Assembly: GCA_964592405.1 (NCBI GenBank) | Contig: CAZQBY010000001.1 | Location: 1-18,358, forward strand | Source of the DNA: CAZQBY01 sp964592405 [NCBI: uncultured archaeon] | GTDB lineage: Archaea; Altiarchaeota; Altiarchaeia; JAFGQM01 | Reading direction: 5' to 3' | Length of the DNA: 18,358 nt | Shown: one piece after another, positions 6,006-15,765 of the stretch | Layout of the letters: each line of letters opens with the position of its first letter | Numbering within the stretch: position 1 is the first letter of the stretch | Translations under genes and position numbers: made by a program | Notes under the pieces: model-generated | Told to the model about the DNA's origin: nothing | Database searches by the model: none | The model's input: the letters and a program-made list of their open reading frames with translations, nothing else

Positions 6006-6326
6006 ATGGCGCGAAGAAGAAAAACTCCCCCAAAAGGCCTACATGTCCAGCGCCCAGAAGCCGATCTGAACAAGAGAAAGTTCAGAGAGAATCTTTTAAG
6101 GGATCATCCTGGCCTTCACGGGCGCGAGGGTCTGATAGAGAGACTTTATGCGCCCACTAGGGACCCGTGCCTCCACCCGCTGGAGATTCTTGAACGGCAG
6201 AGGTCTGCCATATTTGCTGAGGCCGATAGACCGGGCCTGACTGCAGAGCAGATGGAGGCACTTGAAAAGGTTCTTGCGAGTGTGAATGAGCGCATCAGAA
6301 GTATAACCTCTCGGCGTGGAAGGTAG
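6006..6326 (+). CDS. Small basic protein of unknown function
   Basis: A 106-aa protein starting MARRRKTPPKGLHVQRP. It is rich in Arg/Lys and probably helical, with a C-terminal charged helix (AEQMEALEKVLASVNERI) that could form a short coiled coil. There is no signal peptide, membrane segment or recognisable motif. A start at 5955 would add 17 residues, but it would place the TATA-like box inside the gene, so the ATG at 6006 is preferred. The basic composition could fit nucleic-acid or ribosome binding; this is only a suggestion. A strong hairpin follows the stop. Confidence 0.55.
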   Translation: MARRRKTPPKGLHVQRPEADLNKRKFRENLLRDHPGLHGREGLIERLYAPTRDPCLHPLEILERQRSAIFAEADRPGLTAEQMEALEKVLASVNERIRSITSRRGR

Positions 6327-6342
6327 GGCAACCTCTAGCCTT

Positions 6343-6384
6343 CTGCCGCCAGCAACACTGGGCGCAACATTGCTGGCTCGGCAG
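6343..6384. repeat. Long stem-loop between two genes
   Basis: CTGCCG-CCAGCAA (6343-6355) pairs with TTGCTGG-CT-CGGCAG (6370-6384), a 13-bp stem with one 2-nt bulge and a 14-nt loop. The left arm can alternatively form CCAG/CTGG (6349-6352 with 6358-6361). It starts 17 nt after the stop of the basic protein and lies before the TATA-like tract of the next gene, so it is most likely a 3'-end structure of the upstream mRNA or a small independent RNA. Confidence 0.5.
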
Positions 6385-6430
6385 GCCGTAGAAAAAAGGG
6401 GCTCAGCCTGTCCGACTGCTCCAGACAGTA

Positions 6431-6447
6431 AAAAATCTTTGATTTTT
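6431..6447 (+). promoter_or_regulatory. A/T palindrome that doubles as a TATA-like tract
   Basis: AAAAATC-TTT-GATTTTT is a perfect 7-bp inverted repeat. Its T-rich right arm is centred about 35 nt before the ATG at 6479, suiting a short-leader promoter. It might instead end the upstream transcript. Confidence 0.35.
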
Positions 6448-6478
6448 ATGCTTGGAGCCCTTAGAGAAAGGGCTGAAA

Positions 6479-7006
6479 ATGGACCAGAAGGTTTTTCTGG
6501 CTTTGATTCTTATTCTGGTTATACTGACTGTAGCACTTCTGCTGATGCAGGGAGGGGGGCCAGCTGTGAGGCCTTCTGCCAAGCCCTCTGAGGTCCGGTT
6601 CACTCAGACGGAATGCGACTCGATATGTAAGTCGGCTGAATACGACAGGGGGGAGTGCCTGTCTTCCGGACAGGCGACTTCAGACATGGTCAAAACCCAG
6701 CCGTGCGTTGGGTCAGGAAGCTGTTACTGCTACAACGAGCCGGAGGCGCCCGAGGCTCCCGAGGAGCCTACCATGGCTGAACTCTACTGTGTTGGCATGC
6801 CGCTGAGCGAGGCTGAACAGATAGCAGAGGGCAGTGAGTGCACAGCCAACAGCTCCCTTACCGACGATGTGTTCTGTAACAACATTACACGCACTTGGTG
6901 GATAAAACTCGACCTGCAGCGGGAGGGCTGCAATCCGGCCTGCGTAATCAGCGTTGACAACAGGACGGCGGAGATAAACTGGCGGTGCACCGGACTTCTG
7001 GTGTAA
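6479..7006 (+). CDS. Membrane-anchored Cys-rich protein with a C-terminal WWI-CNPAC domain
   Basis: A 175-aa protein starting MDQKVFLALILILVILTVALL: a transmembrane anchor or signal at about residues 4-23, followed by a low-complexity segment. A first Cys cluster follows (CDSIC, ECLSS, QPCVGSGSCYCYN), then a Pro/Glu/Ala linker (EPEAPEAPEEP). The C-terminal domain carries CVGMPLSEAEQIA, SECT, FCNN, TWWIKLDL, CNPACVISVDN and INWRCTGL. I recognise the last arrangement (Cys, then WWI-L-L, then GCNPACV and NWRCTG) from archaeal extracytoplasmic proteins, but cannot name a function. The upstream TTG at 6452 would add nine residues before the hydrophobic stretch and is less likely. Sequons NSS, NIT and NRT are consistent with an outer-surface location. 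It probably folds through disulfides. Confidence 0.78.
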   Translation: MDQKVFLALILILVILTVALLLMQGGGPAVRPSAKPSEVRFTQTECDSICKSAEYDRGECLSSGQATSDMVKTQPCVGSGSCYCYNEPEAPEAPEEPTMAELYCVGMPLSEAEQIAEGSECTANSSLTDDVFCNNITRTWWIKLDLQREGCNPACVISVDNRTAEINWRCTGLLV

Positions 7007-7047
7007 GCGAGTAGTGGTTCTCAGGTGGAAGTGGCTTAATTTTTTAA

Positions 7048-7056
7048 CTTAAATAC
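7048..7056 (+). promoter_or_regulatory. TATA-like box for the Lrp/AsnC regulator
   Basis: CTTAAATAC, preceded by a T run and AA, is centred 34 nt before the ATG at 7086, giving a predicted leader of about 8 nt. Confidence 0.45.
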
Positions 7057-7085
7057 CTAATTATCCTAGATTTTACAACCTGAAG

Positions 7086-7643
7086 ATGGTCGAACTCAGG
7101 CTTACGGATAACGAAAAGGGCGTCCTCAAATTCCTTATAAGGGATGGGCGTGCCTCATGTTCTGATATTGCCAGATTCCTTGGCATAACCCCGCAGGCTG
7201 TGGTAAAGATAAAAAGAAAGCTCGAGCAGATGGGCATCATAAAGGGCTACAGCGCCGAGGTGGACTGCGGCAAGCTCGGCGCGCAGGTCTTCGCCCTCAT
7301 CTGCTACAACATAAACATGGGTGGGTCGAAGGAGGGGCAGGAGCAGGTTCTAAGGGAGAGGATGAAGGCGGACCCGTTCATGCTGAGGCTCTATCGCATA
7401 CCGACGGGCACCGAGTGCACGCATGTTGGAATCTTCGCCTTCCGCAACATGGATGAGATGGGGGAGTATGTCAGCAGGGCCAGGAAGGCCATACGCAGGG
7501 ACCACCTGGAGGATAATTTCAGAATCCTGAAGATCCATATCATCCCGTTCAGAAGCCTGCTGAAGGACGACGCCAAGGGCTTCCTTCTCAAGATAGTCGG
7601 CGAGCTGGGCGGAAAGCCTGTGCTGGAGACCCCGTTCGACTGA
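7086..7643 (+). CDS. Lrp/AsnC-type transcriptional regulator
   Basis: A 185-aa protein. Residues 5-53 form the winged HTH typical of Lrp/AsnC (LTDNEKGVLKFLIRDGR, then SDIARFLGITPQAVVKIKRK and LEQMGIIKGYSAEVD). The remainder alternates strand and helix like a ligand-sensing domain, with an extra ~30-residue C-terminal tail (FRSLLKDDAKGFLLKIVGEL). It should bind DNA as a dimer or octamer and may respond to an amino acid. The target is not shown. The next gene is glutamate dehydrogenase in convergent orientation, and the palindromes in the gdhA-aroC intergenic region are candidate sites, but that link is inference only. Confidence 0.88.
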   Translation: MVELRLTDNEKGVLKFLIRDGRASCSDIARFLGITPQAVVKIKRKLEQMGIIKGYSAEVDCGKLGAQVFALICYNINMGGSKEGQEQVLRERMKADPFMLRLYRIPTGTECTHVGIFAFRNMDEMGEYVSRARKAIRRDHLEDNFRILKIHIIPFRSLLKDDAKGFLLKIVGELGGKPVLETPFD

Positions 7644-7684
7644 GGGTTCCCTGCCGCTGCTATGCCACAAAATAACAATGCTTG

Positions 7685-9041
<1,357 letters not shown>

Positions 9042-9054
9042 TTATTTATCAGGT

Positions 9055-9100
9055 ACTAATTTAAATATAAGCCAGTATAAGCTGGACAGCGTTTAAGCTG
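9055..9100. promoter_or_regulatory. Divergent gdhA/aroC promoter with two tandem palindromes
   Basis: The core AATTTAAATATAAG (9058-9071) reads as a TATA-like box on both strands. To its right lie two palindromes: CCAG-TATAAG-CTGG (9072-9085) and CAGC-GTTTAA-GCTG (9087-9100), each with 4-bp arms around 6 bp. Their centres are 15 bp apart. For aroC they fall between the TATA-like core and the expected start site (~9091), a typical repressor position. A second minus-strand candidate, ATAAATAAAA (9040-9049), is nearer the gdhA start. Confidence 0.4.
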
Positions 9101-9154
9101 CACTGGTTCAGGTGCCAGAGTTCTCCTTTTCTTAATCCTTCATCTAATTAATTC

Positions 9155-10258
9155 ATGTCCTCAAATACCTTTGGGAAGGAGTTCTGTATCACTACGTGGG
9201 GTGAGAGCCATGGACCAGCCGTAGGCTGTATAGTGGACGGATGCCCTGCGGGTCTAGAGATAACCATAAAAGACATCCAGAGGGATCTTGACCGGAGAAA
9301 GCCGGGTATGAGCAGTGTTTCCACTGCACGCATGGAGAGAGATATCGTCAGGATACTCTCTGGAATATTTGAGGGCAGGACCCTTGGGACGCCTGTATCA
9401 CTTCTGGTAGAGAATAAAGATGTCGATTCGTCAGTTTACAAATTGCTCAAAGACAAGCCCCGGCCGGGTCATGCCGACTACACTTGGCAGGCCAAGTTCG
9501 GCATCCGTGACTGGAGAGGGGGAGGGCGCGCAAGCGCACGCGAGACCGTTGGAAGAGTAGCCGGAGGAAGCATAGCAAAGCGTCTGCTGTCTGAAGCCTT
9601 GGGTGTGCGTGTAGCAGCCTATACCATTGAGATAGGCGGCATCCGGGCAGTGGAAGTAGCTTTGGGTGATGTGTGCAGGGCAAAGGATATCATATACTCA
9701 AACCCGGTGCGCGTTCTGGACGCGAAAGCAGCCAAAGCTATGGAAGATGCGGTTAAAGCTGCAAAGGAGAATGGTGACTCAGTGGGAGGCATCATTGAGT
9801 GTGTTGCGCTGAATGTGCCGGCAGGTCTGGGTGAACCAGTTTTCGACAAGCTCACTGCAGATCTGGCAAAAGCGGTCATGTCCATACCGGCTGTCAGGGG
9901 TGTGGAGTTCGGGGCTGGCTTTGCCATGGCGCGCATGAGAGGGAGTGAGGCCAATGACGAGATAGTAACCAGCGGCAAGAAGATCCGGACAAAGACCAAC
10001 AACTCGGGTGGAATAAATGGCGGGATATCCAATGGGATGCCCATAATTCTGCGTGCAGCCGTGAAGCCAACTTCCTCAATAGGTCGTGAGCAGAGGACTG
10101 TGGACCTAAAGACCGGGAAGTCTGCGAGGATAAGCATAAAAGGACGTCATGATCCCTGTGTGGTTCCGCGCGCCGTTCCCGTAATTGAAGCCATGGTCTC
10201 ACTGGTGCTGGCGGACCACGGGCTGAGGAGCGGACTCATACCACGTTCTTTAATATAA
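9155..10258 (+). CDS. aroC: Chorismate synthase
   Basis: A 367-aa enzyme for the last shikimate-pathway step, the elimination of phosphate from EPSP to give chorismate, requiring reduced FMN. Signature blocks are all present: [18 protein letters not shown] (12-29), RRKPGMSS (48-55), [20 protein letters not shown] (about 103-122), [42 protein letters not shown] and [14 protein letters not shown]. Length is normal. The ATG at 9155 follows the expected N-terminus of the family (the protein begins ...[15 protein letters not shown]). It heads a cluster with the flavoprotein at 10291 and archaeal shikimate kinase at 10871. A TATA-like tract overlapping its stop codon (TTTAATATAA) may start a second transcript for the downstream pair. 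Confidence 0.98.
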   Translation: MSSNTFGKEFCITTWGESHGPAVGCIVDGCPAGLEITIKDIQRDLDRRKPGMSSVSTARMERDIVRILSGIFEGRTLGTPVSLLVENKDVDSSVYKLLKDKPRPGHADYTWQAKFGIRDWRGGGRASARETVGRVAGGSIAKRLLSEALGVRVAAYTIEIGGIRAVEVALGDVCRAKDIIYSNPVRVLDAKAAKAMEDAVKAAKENGDSVGGIIECVALNVPAGLGEPVFDKLTADLAKAVMSIPAVRGVEFGAGFAMARMRGSEANDEIVTSGKKIRTKTNNSGGINGGISNGMPIILRAAVKPTSSIGREQRTVDLKTGKSARISIKGRHDPCVVPRAVPVIEAMVSLVLADHGLRSGLIPRSLI

Positions 10259-10290
10259 TTAAGCATTCTAAATCTGGATTAAATCTGAAA

Positions 10291-10869
10291 ATGATTCTGG
10301 GCATTTCAGCAGGGAAACCAAACGGCAACACAGATATTCTGGTCAAAGCCGCCCTTGGCGAGTGTGAGAAGGCAGGCCTTGAGACAATGTTTGTCAGTCT
10401 CTGGGACAAGAAGATAGGTCCGTGCGTTGATTGTGGCAGGTGCAGATCACAGGAAACCTGCTGGCAGGATGACTCCATGAAGGAGATACAGCCGCTGCTG
10501 GAAAGGGCTGAGGCCATGATAATAGGCTCACCAACCTACTTCGGCAATGTCTCATCGCGCATATCCCTGTTGTTTGAGCGCACCCTCCCGCTCAGACGCA
10601 ATGGCTTCAAGCTGAGGGGAAAAATAGGGGGTGCGGTCGCGGTTGGAGGCTCACGCAACGGCGGGCAGGAGTCAGTGATCAGGACAATCCAGAACTGGTT
10701 TACACTACACGGCATGATAGTAGTTGGCGACGATGCTCCCACTGCTCACTTTGGCGGGATAGGTGTTGGGCGCAGGCCGGGCGATGCGGCGAAGGACGAG
10801 ATTGGGCTGGCAACAGCGGTAAACCTTGGTAAGCACCTGGCTGAAGTAGTATCATCTTTCAAAAAGTAG
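10291..10869 (+). CDS. Iron-sulfur flavoprotein / NAD(P)H-dependent FMN reductase-like protein
   Basis: A 192-aa flavodoxin-like protein. Residues 1-15 (MILGISAGKPNGNTD) form the FMN phosphate-binding loop. Residues 45-57 carry C-x2-C-x2-C-x5-C, the compact motif that ligates a [4Fe-4S] cluster in archaeal iron-sulfur flavoproteins (Isf) such as that of Methanosarcina. IIGSPTYFGNVSSRI (77-91) is the second flavin-binding loop of this fold. Its likely role is electron transfer from ferredoxin or NAD(P)H. Placed between aroC and shikimate kinase, 1 nt from the latter's start, it could supply reduced FMN to chorismate synthase; that is inference. A role as a general redox or quinone reductase is the alternative. 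Confidence 0.88.
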   Translation: MILGISAGKPNGNTDILVKAALGECEKAGLETMFVSLWDKKIGPCVDCGRCRSQETCWQDDSMKEIQPLLERAEAMIIGSPTYFGNVSSRISLLFERTLPLRRNGFKLRGKIGGAVAVGGSRNGGQESVIRTIQNWFTLHGMIVVGDDAPTAHFGGIGVGRRPGDAAKDEIGLATAVNLGKHLAEVVSSFKK

Positions 10870-10870
10870 A

Positions 10871-11791
10871 ATGGTTTCTGCAACCGCTTTATGCCATGGG
10901 GCAGCGACTATAGTCAATGCCATAGCCGCCGGCAGGGGCGCAGCCTTCGGACTGGATCTGCCAGCTAGGGTCACGGTGGAGCTCAGAGACAGTGGCAGTG
11001 TGACAGCTGTGAATGTTGGAGAGCCCAAACTTGTAGAGATATGCGTGAGGAACGTGCTGAATCTGTTTGATTATGGTTACGGCGCGGCAATACATGTGGA
11101 GTCGGATATACCTGTGGCACGCGGACTTAAGAGTTCCAGTGCCGTTGCTAACGCAGCTGTATTGGCCACTTTCGGTGTGCTGGCCAAGAAGCATGGCGGG
11201 ATAAAAACCCTCAGGATAGATAAGGAGCTCAGCAGGCAACAGCTCGTGATAGGCAACGAGGAGATAAGGGACGAGACAATACTTGATATTAGCGTGCAGT
11301 CCGCCAAGGAAGCGGGTGTGACGATAACCGGTGCGCTGGATGATGCCGCAGCAGCCTATTTCGGCGGGTTTGTGGTGACGGATAACCTACAGAACAGGAT
11401 ACTCAGGAGAGGTGAGATGGAGAAGCTGTCTGCAGTCATTTTCGTCCCGGAGAAACAGACACATACTAGGGACTTTGATGTAGCGGGAGCCAGAATCTTT
11501 CGCAGAGAGGTAGAGGCAGTGTGGCAGCTGGCACTCTCCGGCGACATCTACACCGCCATGACGCTCAACGGGCTGATATATTCGGCGGCCATAGGGGATG
11601 GAAACTCTGCGCGCATAGCAGCCCTGGCAATGAGGGCAGGGGCGGTAGCAGCAGGATTGTCAGGCACCGGTCCGGCAGTGGTCGCCATAACGAAGGGCAA
11701 TGCAGATAAGATACTTGCCGCTTGGGACGGGCTCAACGGAAGGCTTATCGAGACTAGAGTTAACAACGAGAAGGCGAGGGTCATCCTGTAG
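10871..11791 (+). CDS. aroK: Archaeal shikimate kinase (GHMP kinase family)
   Basis: A 306-aa enzyme that phosphorylates shikimate with ATP. It is of the archaeal type, unrelated to bacterial AroK. The GHMP signature PVARGLKSSSA (81-91) is the ATP-binding loop; the N-terminal AIAAGRGAAFGLDLPARV is typical of the archaeal family, and GLSGTGPAVVAI near the C-terminus is the conserved glycine-rich motif 3. The ATG is one base after the stop of the flavoprotein gene, so translation is probably coupled. Other shikimate-pathway genes are not in the window. Confidence 0.93.
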   Translation: MVSATALCHGAATIVNAIAAGRGAAFGLDLPARVTVELRDSGSVTAVNVGEPKLVEICVRNVLNLFDYGYGAAIHVESDIPVARGLKSSSAVANAAVLATFGVLAKKHGGIKTLRIDKELSRQQLVIGNEEIRDETILDISVQSAKEAGVTITGALDDAAAAYFGGFVVTDNLQNRILRRGEMEKLSAVIFVPEKQTHTRDFDVAGARIFRREVEAVWQLALSGDIYTAMTLNGLIYSAAIGDGNSARIAALAMRAGAVAAGLSGTGPAVVAITKGNADKILAAWDGLNGRLIETRVNNEKARVIL

Positions 11792-11853
11792 TTTTGACAA
11801 TTGTTTTTATTGACATATACATAAGTTTAACGTCGCACTCGTGTTGTTCTGTT

Positions 11854-11863
11854 CTATAAAAAC
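11854..11863 (+). promoter_or_regulatory. TATA-like box for the tandem membrane-protein operon
   Basis: CTATAAAAAC is centred about 23 nt before the ATG at 11881, consistent with a leaderless transcript. The rest of 11792-11853 is A/T-rich with no other clear structure. Confidence 0.5.
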
Positions 11864-11880
11864 AAAAATACTTTAATAAA

Positions 11881-13038
11881 ATGGCTCTAGAAAAAAGGAA
11901 GGATAGTGAATATGGGAAAGATGATAGGGGAGCTGGGGAGATGACGGGAGAGGGGAAGTCAGCAGGAAACCGTTACATCCTGATAGCAGTTGCCATAATT
12001 GTGGCTGTTGTCATAGCAGGAGCAATATTCTACATTGCCTCGCAAACCACCTCCCAAAGCAAACCTTTGAAGACCGGCGTGGAGGAATCAGGGCAGGAGA
12101 GCATAGCCCAGGCTGAACTGCCTACAGGCGAACCCTCATTTGACGAGCTGCTAAGTAAGGCTTTTGAGGCAGGGATGAGGATTGAGAAGGGCTCTGCCGA
12201 TATGTCGGCCACCATGGAGATGGGAGGCGATGTTATGGCCGGGCAGGAGATGTCCATGAGAGTCGGCATGGAAGCAAAATATGATAAGGCGAACAATATT
12301 ATTTACAGCAGAGCCTCATCGAGTATCACAGGTGCCCAGCTGCCATTCAATGAGCAGGTTATCGAATCTTATATAGTGGATGATGTCGTCTACACCAAGC
12401 TTGCAGATCCCTATGGCGGGCAGGATTACTGGATCAAACAACCTTTGGGGTATGATTTTTGGGAAAGCCTTGAGAGCACAAACCTGTCCGAAATACTGGA
12501 TCTGGTACAGGGTCAGATAGTTGGCACTGAAACCAAAAACGGCAGGGAAGCCTATAAGCTGGTTGTTCAGCCGAACATAGGCAAACTTGTTGAGTATATG
12601 TACAGCATGGGGAATATGGGGATTAGTGTTGTGGAGATGGATGAACTGATCGGTCAAATTACCAACTCAGTAAAGAAGGCTGACTTCACAATCTGGATCT
12701 CAACGAATGATTATCTCCCAATAGCAATGGAGGGCAGTATAGAGGCCTCTCTAGATATCGGCGAACTGGTAGGTACGGCCGGGCAGGGCACTCTGGACCT
12801 GTCTATTGAACTTTTGGCGGATGCAGACTATGATTCTCCAGTGGATATACGGCTACCCGATGAGGCCCTTGATGCTGTTGAGTTTGCAGGCAATACTGCC
12901 TCATACTGCGGCGACGGATGGTGTGATGAGCTTTATGGAGAGGATGCATACAACTGTCAGGCAGACTGCTACTGTGGTAACTATATCTGTGAGACGACGG
13001 AGGATGAGGAATCATGTCCAGAGGACTGCTCCACATAA
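11881..13038 (+). CDS. Membrane-anchored extracytoplasmic protein with two C-terminal Cys modules
   Basis: A 385-aa protein. A charged 30-residue cytoplasmic N-terminus precedes one transmembrane helix (about 32-54, YILIAVAIIVAVVIAGAIFY) and a large external domain. The domain contains alternating strands and blocks such as YSRASSSITG, ESYIVDDVVYTKLAD, TKNGREAYKLVVQP and ADFTIWISTNDYLPI. This resembles a LolA/LppX-like half-barrel (sheet plus 'x-W-I-x-x-x-D-x-L/F-P' turn), which I infer from the pattern only. The last 44 residues form two modules, CGDGWCDELYGEDAYNCQADC and CGNYICETTEDEESCPEDC, like the CGNGLCEENETYENC unit of the protein at 4332-5879. It is clearly related to the next gene, which lacks these modules. 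Confidence 0.8.
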   Translation: MALEKRKDSEYGKDDRGAGEMTGEGKSAGNRYILIAVAIIVAVVIAGAIFYIASQTTSQSKPLKTGVEESGQESIAQAELPTGEPSFDELLSKAFEAGMRIEKGSADMSATMEMGGDVMAGQEMSMRVGMEAKYDKANNIIYSRASSSITGAQLPFNEQVIESYIVDDVVYTKLADPYGGQDYWIKQPLGYDFWESLESTNLSEILDLVQGQIVGTETKNGREAYKLVVQPNIGKLVEYMYSMGNMGISVVEMDELIGQITNSVKKADFTIWISTNDYLPIAMEGSIEASLDIGELVGTAGQGTLDLSIELLADADYDSPVDIRLPDEALDAVEFAGNTASYCGDGWCDELYGEDAYNCQADCYCGNYICETTEDEESCPEDCST

Positions 13039-13045
13039 GTCAATA

Positions 13046-13906
13046 ATGGCTAGGAGGAAGAGACATAGTATTGAGGGGCGTGAGGAGACCGGATATGGAG
13101 GGGGTTTTGCCCTGCTTGTGGTGTTAGTCCTCATTGGAGGGGTAATTTATTCCATGTTCTCCGGACCTCCGCCCAAACCACCCGCTGATGCGAGCAACCT
13201 GCTGGCCCAGAGCATTTTGGCTCTGGAATCAGTAAACAAGGAGAGCTTCACTTTCGACGGTACCTTGAGGATATCCAGTGGTGTTGACAATATGGAGCTT
13301 CCCATCTCAGGAGAGGGACGCATAGACCTAGCTAATCAAAGGATGAGCCTTAAGCTGAATATTGGGCCGGACCTTGGAACCGGGCCGGGAACTGATGATG
13401 TGCTGACCATAGAGACCTATACAATAGGTAATACTGTCTATAGCGGCATTATGGGCAAGTGGTCCAAATACCCCCTAGATACAGCCTGGAGCGGTAGCAA
13501 ATTTTCCAGAAAGATTATAGATATGGCACGGAACCTTGACACCTCCATAGGCAAAAGAGAGACAGTCAATGGAAAAGAAACCATAAGGGTTGATGTAGAT
13601 GCAACGGTGGAGGACCTCCTTGATCTGCTTGCTACTATGCAGGCAGCTCCCCTGGATGCCACAGCAGAAAAACTTGCTGCAGGTATTAGAAATATAGGAA
13701 TGGTCATCTGGATAGATGCCAATGATTTCCTGCCTGTTAAGACAAGCCTGAGCTTCACTATTGAAGGCAGGGAGATAAACCTGTTTGGTGGGGGTGTCAA
13801 CAAATCTGGGGTTTCCTTGGACATCAATATCAACTTTGATTTCAAGACCCCCTTCCATATAATCCTCCCTTCTGCAGCTCGAAGAGCAGAGAGCATCACA
13901 ATCTAG
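13046..13906 (+). CDS. Membrane-anchored extracytoplasmic protein, paralogue of the preceding gene
   Basis: A 286-aa protein starting MARRKRHSIEGREETG with a transmembrane helix at about 19-37 (GGFALLVVLVLIGGVIYSM). The external domain parallels the preceding protein: ETYTIGNTVYSGIMGKWSKY, VNGKETIRVDVDATVEDLL and MVIWIDANDFLPVKTSLSF line up with the corresponding blocks there. The C-terminal Cys modules are missing. The chosen ATG is 7 nt after the upstream stop; the longer frame beginning at 12806 lies inside the previous gene and is a shadow. The pair probably arose by tandem duplication and is transcribed together. Function unknown; a lipid- or ligand-binding half-barrel at the membrane surface is the best guess. 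Confidence 0.8.
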   Translation: MARRKRHSIEGREETGYGGGFALLVVLVLIGGVIYSMFSGPPPKPPADASNLLAQSILALESVNKESFTFDGTLRISSGVDNMELPISGEGRIDLANQRMSLKLNIGPDLGTGPGTDDVLTIETYTIGNTVYSGIMGKWSKYPLDTAWSGSKFSRKIIDMARNLDTSIGKRETVNGKETIRVDVDATVEDLLDLLATMQAAPLDATAEKLAAGIRNIGMVIWIDANDFLPVKTSLSFTIEGREINLFGGGVNKSGVSLDININFDFKTPFHIILPSAARRAESITI

Positions 13907-13937
13907 CCACTGCTCACTGCTCACACCCCAGTGATGT

Positions 13938-13946
13938 TTTTATATT
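13938..13946 (+). promoter_or_regulatory. TATA-like box for the RPA-RadA operon
   Basis: TTTTATATT is centred 30 nt before the ATG at 13972. The predicted transcript start (~13968) falls after the in-frame GTG at 13963, favouring the ATG at 13972. Confidence 0.5.
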
Positions 13947-13971
13947 GTAATCATGAAATTAGGTGGGGGAA

Positions 13972-15765
13972 ATGACATCAGATGCACGGATAAAGAAGAT
14001 TTCTGAGGCAAGCGGCCTCTCTGTGGATGAAGTCAAGGGATTAATCGAGAAGAAGAAGGAGGAGACTGCCGGTCTTCTGACTGATCATGGCGCTATCTAT
14101 GCCTTGGAAAAAGAGTACGGTATATCCCACGAAGAAGGTGGGCGAATGGATTTCACCAAGATATCTGATATAAAGCCCAATGAGAATAATATCAACATTG
14201 TGGGAGTTGTCAAGGAGGTACGCCCTATTAAAAAATTCCAAACAGACAAACGCTCAGGACAGTTGGCACGTGTAGTACTGGCTGATGACAAGGGAGAGAC
14301 AAATGTCATCCTCTGGGACAAACTTGCCGAGCTTGTCAATACGAGCAAACTGAGTCTTGGCAAAATTGTTATCATAAAGAACGGTTATACCCGGGAGGGT
14401 CTTGACAAGAAGCCTGAGGTCCACGTCGGAAATCTGGGAAGGATAATCATTGAACCCAAGAACATAGATCCTGAGCTGACAAAACAATTCCCTAAGATCG
14501 AAGAGAAGCTCACCAAAATAGGAGAACTCAAGGAAAATGAAGTCGCCTCCACACAGGGGAGAGTCCTCTACATTTATGACAAGTCGGAGTTTGACCGCCC
14601 CGATGGGCGCAAGGGTCAGCGTGCAAGCATGATAATTGAGGACGAGACAGGCAAGCTGAGGGTGGTTCTATGGGACTCTAATGCGGATTTGATAAGCCGC
14701 TTCAGTGAGGGAGATGTTGTCAAGATTGAAAATGGACAGGTTCGTCAGGGCAATCGAGGACTGGAGATACACATAGGCAATCGCGGTCGGGTGCTCCCAT
14801 CGGATGCCAAGTTAGATCTTCCGGAGATGGAAGAGGCCAAAATCTATAAACTGGCAGAGATGGAAGAGGGATTACAGAACGTGAACGTTGCTGGCAGGGT
14901 CATGAGAATACTGCCCATAAAGGAGTTCACCTCAGGCAACCGCACCGGCAAACTGGCATCGCTCATACTGATAGATGAAACAGGTATATTGCGTGCAGTC
15001 CTCTGGAATGAGAAGGCCGATCATGTCAAGAAGATAAAGCAGGGGGATACCGTGCTTATAAGGAGCGGGTATACCAAACCTAGCCTCACAGGAGAAATGG
15101 AGGTCCATGTTCCCAGCAGAGGGAGCATTCATATCAATCCGGAGAATGTGAAGGTAGCTGACATAACTACTCTGATAAACAAACATGCTGAGGAGAAGAA
15201 GATATCTGACATCAAGCCAGACGATCGCAATGTTAGGATAATCGGGACCATAGAGGATGTGGATGAGAGCCCAATAATGTTTGAGATATGCCGGGAATGT
15301 GGTTCGCGAATAGAAAATGTTGCAGGAGAGTGGCTCTGTGATATCTGCGGTGAGGCTGAACCAGCTTATGGCATGGTCATCAGCTGTGGGGTTTCGGATG
15401 GCAGTGGCGACATCAGGGCAGTTTTCTATCGTGACTTGGCAGAGCAGCTGACAGGCCTCAGCGTCACCGACGCTCTGAACCTTATCGGTGAAACGGGCGA
15501 TGAACTCGCACCGGTGAGGCAGGTCAGAGACGGAATAGTAGGCAAGAGCATAGCCATTACAGGTAACGCCCGCTACAATGACTATCAAGACAAGCTCGAG
15601 CTGGTAGTTTCTTCTCTTGAAATGTTACCTTCAACGTCCAAAACACCCAAGAAGTCCGTCTCCAAGAAGGGAACTCCACCCGATGACGTCCCTGAGGAGG
15701 TCCTACGGGATGCGGACCTGCCCGAGGGGGACATTGAGGTGGAGGAGATAAAACTGGATGAATGA
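13972..15765 (+). CDS. rpa: Replication protein A (single-stranded DNA-binding, multiple OB folds)
   Basis: A 597-aa protein that protects single-stranded DNA in replication and recombination. An N-terminal ~50-residue helical region ([20 protein letters not shown]) is followed by repeated OB-fold units. Each begins with a KISDIKP- or LKENEV-like segment and contains 'VxGRVxxIxPIKEFxxxNRxGKLASLxLxDETGxLRxVLWN' type strands: about 55-155, 175-265 and 290-385. A fourth OB region from about 405 contains a zinc finger with cysteines at 440, 443, 456 and 459. This matches euryarchaeal RPA of the Methanocaldococcus type. The C-terminus is acidic and Pro/Lys-rich. Its stop overlaps the radA start (ATGA), and the two proteins act together in strand exchange. 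Confidence 0.93.
   Translation: MTSDARIKKISEASGLSVDEVKGLIEKKKEETAGLLTDHGAIYALEKEYGISHEEGGRMDFTKISDIKPNENNINIVGVVKEVRPIKKFQTDKRSGQLARVVLADDKGETNVILWDKLAELVNTSKLSLGKIVIIKNGYTREGLDKKPEVHVGNLGRIIIEPKNIDPELTKQFPKIEEKLTKIGELKENEVASTQGRVLYIYDKSEFDRPDGRKGQRASMIIEDETGKLRVVLWDSNADLISRFSEGDVVKIENGQVRQGNRGLEIHIGNRGRVLPSDAKLDLPEMEEAKIYKLAEMEEGLQNVNVAGRVMRILPIKEFTSGNRTGKLASLILIDETGILRAVLWNEKADHVKKIKQGDTVLIRSGYTKPSLTGEMEVHVPSRGSIHINPENVKVADITTLINKHAEEKKISDIKPDDRNVRIIGTIEDVDESPIMFEICRECGSRIENVAGEWLCDICGEAEPAYGMVISCGVSDGSGDIRAVFYRDLAEQLTGLSVTDALNLIGETGDELAPVRQVRDGIVGKSIAITGNARYNDYQDKLELVVSSLEMLPSTSKTPKKSVSKKGTPPDDVPEEVLRDADLPEGDIEVEEIKLDE

Noticed and set aside
12806-13045. An 80-residue N-terminal extension of the second tandem membrane protein
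   Set aside because: It lies within the preceding gene in another frame; the ATG at 13046 is directly followed by a basic stretch and transmembrane helix, matching the paralogue.
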